Source of the DNA: Salana multivorans
Lineage (GTDB): Bacteria; Actinomycetota; Actinomycetes; Actinomycetales; Beutenbergiaceae
Assembly: GCF_003751805.1 (NCBI RefSeq)
Contig: NZ_RKHQ01000002.1
Span: 806,001 to 870,000, forward strand
Direction of reading: 5' to 3'
DNA: 64,000 nt
Shown here: piece by piece, positions 34,901 through 42,326 of the stretch
How the letters are laid out: every line of letters starts with the position of its first letter
Position numbering within the stretch: position 1 is the stretch's first letter
Translations under genes and position numbers: made by a program
Notes under the pieces: generated by a model
The model's input: only the letters and a program-made list of their open reading frames with translations
Databases searched by the model: none
What the model was told of the DNA's origin: nothing

Positions 34901-37900
34901 GGGAGGGCGCACCTGGAGGACATGCACGCGCACAGGACCCTCCTGGGCTGCCAGACCTGCGGCGGCCACGTCCGTGGTGGTCCCGATCTGGTGGAGCGCC
35001 TGACCGGGGCGCCCTGCGTGGTGGACCGATGCACCGGTCGCCTGGAATCGAGCCGCGCCGAGGACAACTACTACCGCCGGTTGTATGGCGGCAGTAGTAC
35101 CCGTCGCATCGTTGCCCGGGAGCACACCAGCCTGCTGCCGACCGACGTCCGGCTCGACTACGAGACCCGCTTCAAGTCCAGCGACACACGTCCGGACGCC
35201 CCGAACGTGCTCGTCGCGACTCCGACCCTCGAGATGGGCATCGACATCGGTGACCTCTCCACCGTCGTCCTCGCCTCGCTGCCCCGCTCCGTAGCCTCCT
35301 ATCTGCAGCGGGTGGGGCGGGCAGGACGCCTCACGGGAAACGCGCTCACGGTGGCGTTCGTGACAGGGAGGGGGCAGGCCCTCCGCCGACTCGGCATGCC
35401 CCTGGAAACCATCAGTGGTGCCGTCCGGCCGCCGGCCACCTACCTCTCGGCCCTCGAGATCCTGCGCCGCCAGTACCTCGCCAGCGCCGCCGATGTCATG
35501 GCTCGAACCCCCGGTGCTGCGCACCCGAGAACCGCGATCGACGCTCTCGACCTCGCGGCCGATGACGGCTACCTGCGACAGCTGATCGAGCTGGCCGAGC
35601 TCCCCGCGGCCATGGACCGGTTCTGCGCCACACTTCCGCAGCTGGGCGAGTCGCTCGCCGCTCTTCGCGACTGGGCCACCCCGAGGACCGAGAACAGCGT
35701 CGCCATCCCGGGGACAAGCGAGCTTGCCGAGCGCTGCCGTCTCGCCGCGAGCTCGTTCCAGGCCCAGGTTGACGAGCTCACCTTTCGGATCCGCGACCTC
35801 GAGACCGCGCTGCCGGAGCTCCAGCGGATCGCTGAGACCCCGGCCGCCAGCGAGAGCGAGACGGAGGACCTGCGGACGACGTACGCCTCGCTGCGCCTGG
35901 CCAGGCGGCGACGGGCCGACCTGACCGGGAAGCACTGGATCGCCGTGATGGAGCAGGCTGGGCTCTTCCCGAACTACACACTCCTGGACGACGCGGTCGA
36001 GCTCAACGTCGCGCTGTCCTGGCTCGACCCCGAGACCGATGAGTACGAGCACGAGGACCTCACCCTCGAACGGGCCTCCGCGCGGGCGCTCCGAGAGTTT
36101 GCCCCTGGAGCCACCTTCTACGGGCGCGGGTACGGCATCCGGATTGACGCTGTCGACCTCGGCCGCGACGGTGAGGCGATCGAGATCTGGCAGTGCTGCC
36201 CTGACTGCGGCTACGTGGCGGTTCACCAGCGTGGCCGGGCGACCGCGATCGGCCGCTGTCCCCGGTGCCGCAGTGAGGCGATCGCCGACGTCTCCCAGCA
36301 GCTCGAGACGATCGTCCTGACCGAGGTCTCCTCGACGATGCGGCGCGACGACGCAGTGATCGACGACCGCCGCGACGAACGTCGGGCAGAGTCGTTCACG
36401 GTCCGGACCCTCGCCGACATCGACGCCGACGCGTGCACCTCATGGTTCGCCGAGAACACCGGTTTCGGGGTCCGCCATGCGCGGGACCTCACACTCCGCT
36501 GGGTGAACCTCGGACGGGGGGCCTCGCGCGGCGCTGCTTACACCCTCGCGGGTTCTCGGAGCGAGGCACCGCTGTTCCGAGTCTGTGCTCGGTGCGGCCA
36601 GCTCGATGGCGAGAGCGGCGCCAACAGCCGGCGCGAGCACCGCCCGTGGTGCCCACAGCGCAAGGAGACGACCGAGAACACGGTCTCCATCGCGCTCGGT
36701 CGTGTGCTCGTCACCGAAGGGCTGCTGCTCCGGCTGCCCGAACGGCTCACGCTCGGCGAGCGGCTCGCCCTGCCCTCGCTGATGGCTGCCGTCCGTCTTG
36801 CGCTGCGCGAGCACCTGGGTGGGGACCCCGACCACCTGGCAGTCAGCATCGTCGTGGACCCCTCCCCCGACGGCGGCACCGCCGATGCCCTTCTCGTGCA
36901 CGACACGGTGCCTGGCGGGACGGGGTACGTCGAGGCGCTGGCACATGCTCCCCGGCTCTGGGACGTGCTGCACGAGACCTGGGCGTTGCTGCGGGACTGC
37001 CCCTGTGGCACCGAGGAGCGTCCGTGCTGCGAGCGCTGCTTGCTGCCCTACGCCCCGACCAACGCGATCGAGACGGTCTCCCGCGCCGTAGCAGAGCGAT
37101 TGCTCCGTAACCTCCTGATCGGCACCGCCGATGCTGAACCCGAGGCGAGCATGGGGTGGACCATCACGCGCGACGAGCCTCGGCCAGAGGATCCGGAGTC
37201 TCACCTGGAGCAGCTCTTCCGCGAGGTGCTGAGGCAGCGCCTCGAAGCACTTGGGGCCACCATCCGGGAGACGCCCGGTCCCTACGGGACAGCGTGGCAG
37301 ATCAACCTGCCTGCCGGGGGCAGATGGCGGCTGGAGCCCCAACCATTCCTCCACGGCTCGCGGCCGGACTTCGTGCTCACCAGTGCTCGCGGTGATGTAC
37401 CCCCCACAGCAGTCTTCACCGACGGCTACCGCTACCACGCGATACCGGGGCGCAACCGGCTCGCCGACGACGCCGAGAAGCGCGAACGTCTGCGAGCCCA
37501 TGGGTACCGCGTGCTGTCGCTGACGTGGCAGGACCTGCGCACTCCCGGTGACACGCCGGTGAGCGTTCCTTGGTACGCGGACCTGGCCCGCCAGACCGTC
37601 CAGGCCGCCGCCGGGCATCGGCTCGATCCCCACGCCCTCGACCTCGTCACCCGATCCCCGTTCGAGCTCCTCATCGACTGGCTGCACGAGCCCGACGCCA
37701 CGGAGTGGGAGGGCGTGGCGCAGTGGCTGCCCTGGCTCGTCGCGGCGAGGTCGACGCCTGTGCTGGTCGATGAGCAGGCCGATCTGGCCGGGGTTGCGCT
37801 CGCCGTGCTGCGCTCCCAGACGCCCCCGGGAGGCACCTCGGTCACCCTGACCTGGAAGCATGGCCAGCTTGCGCTTGCCTTGCGTCCGCGCGACGAGAGC

Positions 37901-38401
37901 ACCGGGACGATCGCGGTGGCGGCCGTGCTCGACGATGCGGACAGCGCCTTCGACGACGCACACCAGGAGAGCTGGCAGGAGTGGCTGAGACTGTCCAACC
38001 TGCTGAACTTCCGGTATGCCGAGACTGCCATCGTGACCTCGTCCCAGGTCGAGTCGGGTCACCTGGTGCTGCCTGCGCCGGCGGAGACCGTCATCGCGAC
38101 CGACAGCGCGGCAGAGTTCGAGGTGGCGGAGTGGGAGGAAGCCCTTGCTGACGCCGAGGAGAGCGTGCGTCGGGTTCTGCTGGGTCTCGTCGACCTTCAG
38201 CACGCAGTACCGGGGCCGGTGGTGGGGCTGGAGGTCGGTGACGGCATACCCATCGATCTCGCCTGGGAGAAGCACCACGTCATCGCGCACGACGGCGACC
38301 TCGCCGACGGCGAACGCGCTGACCTCCTTGTCCAGGGGTGGCGGATCGTGCCGCTCTCGGCCGACGCGATCCGCGAGGCTCTGGGCCTCGCGCTGTCATG
38401 A
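31991..38401 (+). CDS. Giant DUF1998 superfamily 2 helicase with nuclease-like C-terminus (DrmA/DrmB-like)
   Basis: About 2136 aa. Helicase lobe 1 has YGHQARAFERL, Walker A TTGTGSGKTEAF (~102-113), DEFH (~236) and TSATLG. Lobe 2 has LEMGIDIGDL (~1080) and QRVGRAGR (~1105). Cys pairs suggesting Zn ribbons occur at CRHCG, CPAC, CQTCGG and CCPDCG...CPRCRS. The DUF1998 block has VPGGTGYVEAL (~1640) and a Cys cluster CPCGTEERPCCERC (~1670). Near residue 1790, RPDFVL followed by FTDGYRYH resembles DUF559/Vsr-type endonuclease cores. In DISARM the helicase (DrmA) and DUF1998 protein (DrmB) are separate; here both features are in one chain. GTG 31991 is chosen; GTG 31940 is possible. Confidence 0.82.
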   Translation: MTELLPLEQAAALQRNLLEYLGTTFALSDPTTRQALTAFLDDADSGLFRGPYVRARLPFRVAEQDWRDHLDVYNGPAPYGHQARAFERLSTKHRSRPLPTVLTTGTGSGKTEAFLAPILDHVVRAKRAGIAGTKALILYPMNALANDQAQRIATAITSTRELAGVTGALYTGDAGAATTSRTRVGPDGLITDRDLIRDTAPDILLTNYKMLDQLLLRAADAPIWRQSALSLRYLVIDEFHTYDGAQGTDVALLLRRLALTLASHWPAEHPDLTPQVRERPLGLLTPVATSATLGDQDDPSTMRTFAATVTGVEFEPEAVITESRQALEEWIDDARDRVAARGLTPLPVDPTLIHDVDATLRAHEREHEGSAVQIAGNADDATRALLSHLYRQVPDGQTAHAVARDWAAPDLTTASLEELVDLVKAHPFLNTLVEEATGAVELSALTRTLLPTLRLRGGRTADPAIFLTVCLSVLSHLRAAVGRAMPSIEAHLWVRELTRIDRYAAPTPSFRWHDDGGLTGSAPDAEQPHTLPAIYCRHCGRSGWGVLLTPTGTSLESEIDPRGAHAGRNDRFRPLIFAPREADDAERQDGQPRPGLQWLNVSEHYLMSRPPMQEDVVRDAVLPVLTHTGDDAARSSTADTCPACDAPDGIRFLGSAIATMLSVGLSGLFGDAQLDEREKKALVFTDSVQDAAHRAGFVQSRSHVLTLRSVLREAIPEDEVINLVTLRDEVLRLAGDDPIRRYRLLHPTLADREQFAKFWREPGRLNSRVRGRVAKRLDLDIAMELGLRSTVGRTLEETSTVLVDVDAPLVTALAAARDALTAVGSQQLGGLDPDATDLTHWVMGVLWRMRTRGAIAHPWFEEFRREDGNRWRIWGGRARAEGMPGFGPGQSAPGYPYIGGKAKGEDLEPASSARGWYAGWTVKTLQVDRAAGAALSRALLVELAKRGLIGQQAASSGLTTFHLDPSRVVVGRAHLEDMHAHRTLLGCQTCGGHVRGGPDLVERLTGAPCVVDRCTGRLESSRAEDNYYRRLYGGSSTRRIVAREHTSLLPTDVRLDYETRFKSSDTRPDAPNVLVATPTLEMGIDIGDLSTVVLASLPRSVASYLQRVGRAGRLTGNALTVAFVTGRGQALRRLGMPLETISGAVRPPATYLSALEILRRQYLASAADVMARTPGAAHPRTAIDALDLAADDGYLRQLIELAELPAAMDRFCATLPQLGESLAALRDWATPRTENSVAIPGTSELAERCRLAASSFQAQVDELTFRIRDLETALPELQRIAETPAASESETEDLRTTYASLRLARRRRADLTGKHWIAVMEQAGLFPNYTLLDDAVELNVALSWLDPETDEYEHEDLTLERASARALREFAPGATFYGRGYGIRIDAVDLGRDGEAIEIWQCCPDCGYVAVHQRGRATAIGRCPRCRSEAIADVSQQLETIVLTEVSSTMRRDDAVIDDRRDERRAESFTVRTLADIDADACTSWFAENTGFGVRHARDLTLRWVNLGRGASRGAAYTLAGSRSEAPLFRVCARCGQLDGESGANSRREHRPWCPQRKETTENTVSIALGRVLVTEGLLLRLPERLTLGERLALPSLMAAVRLALREHLGGDPDHLAVSIVVDPSPDGGTADALLVHDTVPGGTGYVEALAHAPRLWDVLHETWALLRDCPCGTEERPCCERCLLPYAPTNAIETVSRAVAERLLRNLLIGTADAEPEASMGWTITRDEPRPEDPESHLEQLFREVLRQRLEALGATIRETPGPYGTAWQINLPAGGRWRLEPQPFLHGSRPDFVLTSARGDVPPTAVFTDGYRYHAIPGRNRLADDAEKRERLRAHGYRVLSLTWQDLRTPGDTPVSVPWYADLARQTVQAAAGHRLDPHALDLVTRSPFELLIDWLHEPDATEWEGVAQWLPWLVAARSTPVLVDEQADLAGVALAVLRSQTPPGGTSVTLTWKHGQLALALRPRDESTGTIAVAAVLDDADSAFDDAHQESWQEWLRLSNLLNFRYAETAIVTSSQVESGHLVLPAPAETVIATDSAAEFEVAEWEEALADAEESVRRVLLGLVDLQHAVPGPVVGLEVGDGIPIDLAWEKHHVIAHDGDLADGERADLLVQGWRIVPLSADAIREALGLALS

Positions 38402-38455
38402 CCAGTCGATAGGGTCAAGAAGTCGCCCACTCGGCAGAATCGGAGATCGTCAGCA

Positions 38456-40783
38456 ATGGCACAGATCATTCTCGGACCGCACCCCAAGCTGGACGGGAGT
38501 GTGAAGAAGGCCGCCTACACCTTCCTAGAGAAGATCCAGACCGACGACTCCGCCCCCGGGCTGCACATCGAACCGATCGCGGGGTCCCTCGACCCGCGTG
38601 TCCGGACCGGTCGCGTCGACCAGTTCTACCGCGCCGTGCTGGTCAAGCTGCAGGGGCAGGCAGACACAGCCACCTACGTGTACCTCGGTACCTACCCACA
38701 CGACGAGGCGATCGCGAAAGCCAAGACCTCCAGCATCACGATCAACCCGCTCAACGGTGTGGCTGAGCTCGTCACCCTGACTCCTCCAGTCAGTCCCGCG
38801 GCCGCCACCCCGACCTACGATCCGTCGGTGCGAGCGCGCTCGGACGAGGCGCCAGCTGCCGCGCCGCGCAGACCCTCCACTGGTCCCGAATACCCGGTGC
38901 TCGGTTCGCGGGGCCTCGGACTCTCGGACCTGCGCGCTCTCGGCTTCGCCGAGGAGTTCGCGCGAGCCGCGATGGCCATCCGCACCCAGGACGATCTGCT
39001 CGATCTTGCCGCGAACGAGGCACCGGCCTCCTGGCAGGGCGAGGCTGTGCTGGACCTCGCCTTCGGGGCCAGCGTGGCAGAGGTCCGTCTTCGCTACGGC
39101 TTCACCTCGGAGGCCGAGCAGGAGGACGGTGACGAGGCGACGCCCGACATCGAGCTCGCCGGCGACCCCGCCGTGGACTCCGATGTTCTGCGAGCCCTGG
39201 AGCGGCCCGCCTCACGGATGGAGTTCCAGCTCATAGATCCGGGCGCAGCGGGGAACGAGGAGCTCCGTGCCGCCATCGAGGACGGCGACTTCGCCGCCTG
39301 GCGGACCTTCCTACATCCTCAGCAGCGCGCCTACGCCGAGCGCAGCCGCAACGGCGCCTTTCGCCTTACCGGAGGTGCGGGTACAGGCAAGACCGTGGTG
39401 CTGCTCCACCGTGCTCGGCACCTCGCGAACCAAGACCCGAGAGCCCGCCTGGTGCTCACCACGTTCAACCGCACGCTCGCGAACGGTCTGCGCACTCAGC
39501 TCGAGAGTCTGGACGCCACACTGACCCCGGCGGCGCTCGGCGAAGCCGGCGTGTGCGTGGCGGGTGTAGATCAGCTCGTCCATCGGGTGTTGAGCTCGGC
39601 GGGTGAACAGGCACTCGGTGCTGGGTCGAGTCAGCAAGGTGCCGTCCAGCGGGTGCTCGGCGACCGCACTCCGCGAATCCTCGACTCCACTTCACCCAGC
39701 GCATGGGTCGAGGCGATCGCCCTGGTACCCGAGCTCCCGGCACACCTCGCCCGGTCCGCCTTCTTCGAAGCCGAGTACGGACTCGTCATCCTCCCCGCCC
39801 GGATCACCAAGGTCGAGGAGTACCTCGCGGCTCGGCGCCCCGGCCGCGGCGTAGCACTGACTCGCTCGATGCGGCGCCTGGTATGGCAGGTGGTGAGCCA
39901 CTACCGGGCGAGCGCTGCGGCTGCGGGAACCACCGACTGGGACGAGAAGGCACTCATCGCGGCCACCTTTCTCGACGGCGAGGTGGCCAACGGTCGTCAG
40001 CGTCCCGCAGATCACGTGCTCGTCGACGAGGCGCAGGACCTCACCCCATCACGGTTGCTGTTCCTCCGTGCTCTCGTCAGTCCCGGACGCAACGACCTCT
40101 TCCTTGCCGAGGACGCTCACCAGCGGATCTATGGTCGCCCTGTCGTTCTGTCCCGTCTGGGCATCGCGATCCGTGGGCGATCGAGACGGCTCTGGCTCAA
40201 CTACCGGACCACCCTCCAGAACCTCCGCTACGCCCTCGGTGTGCTCGAGGCAGAGGATGTCGCGTTCGAGGACACCGAGGGCGAGGTGGTTGACACCTCC
40301 GGGTACCGCTCATCCCGCCGGGGTCCAAGTCCGAGACGGCTCGGTCTCAGGTCACTCGCCGAGGAGTACGACACCGTCTCAGATCTCGCGAGGGAGTGGA
40401 TCGAGGCCGGGGTTGAACCCGCTGACATCGGCATCCTCTGCGTCTCCACCTACGCCGGGACGAAGCTCGTCGGTGCGCTTCAGGAACGTGGAGTCGCCGC
40501 AAAGCTCGTCGATCGTGACGCAGTCCCATCGACTGGTCTCGTCACGGTCATGACGATGCACCGGGCGAAAGGCATGGAGTTTCCTCGCGCGGTGCTGTTC
40601 GGCGCCAACGCTGCGGCGACGATCGGTGCCAAGGACCACAGCACGCTCACGGAGGACGAGCGAGCTGAGAACGATCTACTAGTCCGCTCGGTCCTGTACG
40701 TCGCTGCCACACGTGCTCGCGACGAGCTCGTTGTGATCTGGCATGGGGAGCCTCATCCGGCTCTACCCGCTGTCGCCGGATAG
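38456..40783 (+). CDS. UvrD/Rep-like helicase with N-terminal RelE/ParE-like domain
   Basis: 775 aa. Residues ~1-105 resemble RelE/ParE toxin folds: KKAAYTFLEKIQ, PGLHIEPIAGSLDPRVRTGR, then FYRAVLVK and YLGTYPHDEAIAKAK. An SF1 helicase follows: GGAGTGKTVVLLHRA (Walker A, ~305), VDEAQD (~523), NYRTT, MTMHRAKGMEF (~700) and YVAATRARDEL. It starts 54 nt after the DUF1998 helicase stop, so it is probably the last gene of the island operon. Whether the RelE-like part cuts RNA is unknown; fusions of this type occur in actinobacterial helicases. Its presence in place of a DrmC phospholipase-D protein distinguishes this island from canonical DISARM. Confidence 0.82.
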   Translation: MAQIILGPHPKLDGSVKKAAYTFLEKIQTDDSAPGLHIEPIAGSLDPRVRTGRVDQFYRAVLVKLQGQADTATYVYLGTYPHDEAIAKAKTSSITINPLNGVAELVTLTPPVSPAAATPTYDPSVRARSDEAPAAAPRRPSTGPEYPVLGSRGLGLSDLRALGFAEEFARAAMAIRTQDDLLDLAANEAPASWQGEAVLDLAFGASVAEVRLRYGFTSEAEQEDGDEATPDIELAGDPAVDSDVLRALERPASRMEFQLIDPGAAGNEELRAAIEDGDFAAWRTFLHPQQRAYAERSRNGAFRLTGGAGTGKTVVLLHRARHLANQDPRARLVLTTFNRTLANGLRTQLESLDATLTPAALGEAGVCVAGVDQLVHRVLSSAGEQALGAGSSQQGAVQRVLGDRTPRILDSTSPSAWVEAIALVPELPAHLARSAFFEAEYGLVILPARITKVEEYLAARRPGRGVALTRSMRRLVWQVVSHYRASAAAAGTTDWDEKALIAATFLDGEVANGRQRPADHVLVDEAQDLTPSRLLFLRALVSPGRNDLFLAEDAHQRIYGRPVVLSRLGIAIRGRSRRLWLNYRTTLQNLRYALGVLEAEDVAFEDTEGEVVDTSGYRSSRRGPSPRRLGLRSLAEEYDTVSDLAREWIEAGVEPADIGILCVSTYAGTKLVGALQERGVAAKLVDRDAVPSTGLVTVMTMHRAKGMEFPRAVLFGANAAATIGAKDHSTLTEDERAENDLLVRSVLYVAATRARDELVVIWHGEPHPALPAVAG

Positions 40784-40808
40784 ACGCCGCCTCGCCGAGT
40801 GCCGATGT

Positions 40809-41330
40809 TCAGCGGTCGGGCCGGGCCTGTGGGGTCGCGCGCGCGAGGTCGGCGGCGACACCCGTCGCCCAGGCCTCGACGCCCTCCCACTCGGTGTACT
40901 CGCCGTCCTTGGCCCGCACGGCCGCCAGGAGCGACTTCTCGCGCATGGACAGCCCGTCCCGCGTGATCCGGCCGCCGAAGACGACGCGCTCGCCGGCGTT
41001 CTCCACCGTGCGCGCCGCCGTCCAGCGCGGGTCGCCCGGGTCCGGGGTCAGCTCGAGCACCCCGACCGCGAAGGCGTAGACCCGCACGCCGCGGTCGAGC
41101 AGCAGCTCCTGGGCCTGGGTCGCGCGGGAGAGCCAGGTCTTCGTGTAGACCGAGCCGCCGACGACGACCGCGTCGTAGCCCGTGGCGTCGACGACGTCGC
41201 CGACGACGTCCCTCTCGTCGATGGACCGGCGCGTCACGTCGTGGCCCGCGGCACGCAGAACGTCAGCGACCGCGTCCCCGACGCGGGAGGTCCACCCATG
41301 CCGCGACGCCGTCGTCACGAGGATCTTCAT
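40809..41330 (-). CDS. Flavodoxin-domain protein (HemG-like)
   Basis: 173 aa from ATG 41330 (MKILVTTASRHG). The FMN-binding first loop has TTASRHGWTSRVG and the second loop VVGGSVYTKTW, as in flavodoxin-like menaquinone-dependent protoporphyrinogen oxidases (HemG/YkuN-type). The C-terminus has FGGRITRDGLSMREK, a region shared by that group. The reaction is not certain. A longer frame to 41414 is not supported by a ribosome binding site. It converges on the last island gene with a 25-bp gap and marks the right border of the accessory region. Confidence 0.82.
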   Translation of the reverse strand: MKILVTTASRHGWTSRVGDAVADVLRAAGHDVTRRSIDERDVVGDVVDATGYDAVVVGGSVYTKTWLSRATQAQELLLDRGVRVYAFAVGVLELTPDPGDPRWTAARTVENAGERVVFGGRITRDGLSMREKSLLAAVRAKDGEYTEWEGVEAWATGVAADLARATPQARPDR

Positions 41331-41421
41331 GTGGCAACTTTCCCCGGACGACGCCGTGGAAAGGTAGGCCCGAGGTCCCGGGTGCCCCGGACGACGATGT
41401 GCTTGAACCGTCAACCAGCAC

Positions 41422-41450
41422 GAAAACGCCCGGCCGCCGCGGCCGGCCGC
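41422..41450 (-). terminator. Intrinsic terminator after the pheST-SDR operon
   Basis: The minus strand has a stem CCGGCCG-CGG-CGGCCGG (41446-41430) followed by GCGTTTTCG, a GC-rich hairpin with a short U-run. It lies 20-50 nt after the SDR stop codon. Confidence 0.65.
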
Positions 41451-41471
41451 GAGGACGGGGAGCGCCGCGTC

Positions 41472-42326
41472 TCAGTCCGCGAGCGGGTCGTCGCTCTCCC
41501 AGGCCAGTCCCCAGGGCAGGACGCCGAGCGTCCGGTCGCGCGGGCCGGGCGCACCGTGGGCCGCGAGCGTCTCCGGGGTGTCGTGCGTGACGCGCAGGTA
41601 CCGCCCCGACCACGCATCGAGCTCGCCGCCCGCGATCGCCCGGACGAGGTCGACGACGCGCTCCACGGGCGTGAACTCCGTCCGTCCGGCGTGCATCCGC
41701 ATGCCCGTCGACATGTCGGTCGCCACGACCCCCGGCGCGACCGCGAAGGCCCGCAGTCCCAGGGCGTGCCCCGCGAGGTGGACTCCCCCGACCGTCCGGA
41801 TGAGCGCCGCCTTCGAGGCCGTGTAGGCGCTGGCGACGGCCAGGTCCTTGGCCCCGGCGCCGGACGCGAGCTCGACGCTCCGGCCGCCGCCGCGCTCGAC
41901 CATCGAGGCCAGCACGACGCGGGAGACGTGGAACGAGCCGACCAGGTTGGTCTCGACCACGCGGCGCCACTGCGCGGGGTCGGCCTCCCACAGGGGCACC
42001 TCGTCGTCGATCACCCCGGCGTTGTCGACCAGCAGGTCGATCGGTCCGAGCTCGGCGACCAGCCGACCGACCGCCGACGTCACGGCCGCGAGCTCCGTGA
42101 CGTCGGCGACGGCGCGTGCGGCACGTCCGCCGGCCGCCTCGATCTCCTCGACGACGAGGTCGAGCGCCTCGCCGTCTCGCGCCAGCAGGCCGACGGCCAG
42201 CCCGTCGGCGGCGAGGCCGAGCGCGAGCGCCCGGCCGATGCCGCGCGAGGCCCCGGTGACGAGCGCGACGCGCGCCGGGGCGGGATCACCGGTCGACGCG
42301 CCGACCACGCCGGTCACCTCGCTCAC
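41472..42326 (-). CDS. Short-chain dehydrogenase/reductase
   Basis: 284 aa classical SDR. The cofactor loop is TGASRGIG, NNAG-type sequence is DNAGV, and the catalytic pair is YTASK with an upstream Ser (LASGAGAK). Substrate unknown. GTG 42326 overlaps the pheT stop by 4 nt (GTGA), so it is translationally coupled to pheT. A functional connection to phenylalanyl-tRNA synthetase is not evident. Confidence 0.9.
   Translation of the reverse strand: MSEVTGVVGASTGDPAPARVALVTGASRGIGRALALGLAADGLAVGLLARDGEALDLVVEEIEAAGGRAARAVADVTELAAVTSAVGRLVAELGPIDLLVDNAGVIDDEVPLWEADPAQWRRVVETNLVGSFHVSRVVLASMVERGGGRSVELASGAGAKDLAVASAYTASKAALIRTVGGVHLAGHALGLRAFAVAPGVVATDMSTGMRMHAGRTEFTPVERVVDLVRAIAGGELDAWSGRYLRVTHDTPETLAAHGAPGPRDRTLGVLPWGLAWESDDPLAD

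Noticed and set aside
21200-40783. Canonical DISARM or BREX system
   Set aside because: A phospholipase-D DrmC, separate DrmA and DrmB genes, and pglZ/brxC are absent, so only a related-system label is justified.
21076-40808. Integrative element with att sites around the defense island
   Set aside because: No matching direct repeats were visible at 21076-21199 versus 40784-40808, there is no tRNA at either border, and the recombinase is internal. The recombinase is better explained by the invertible locus.
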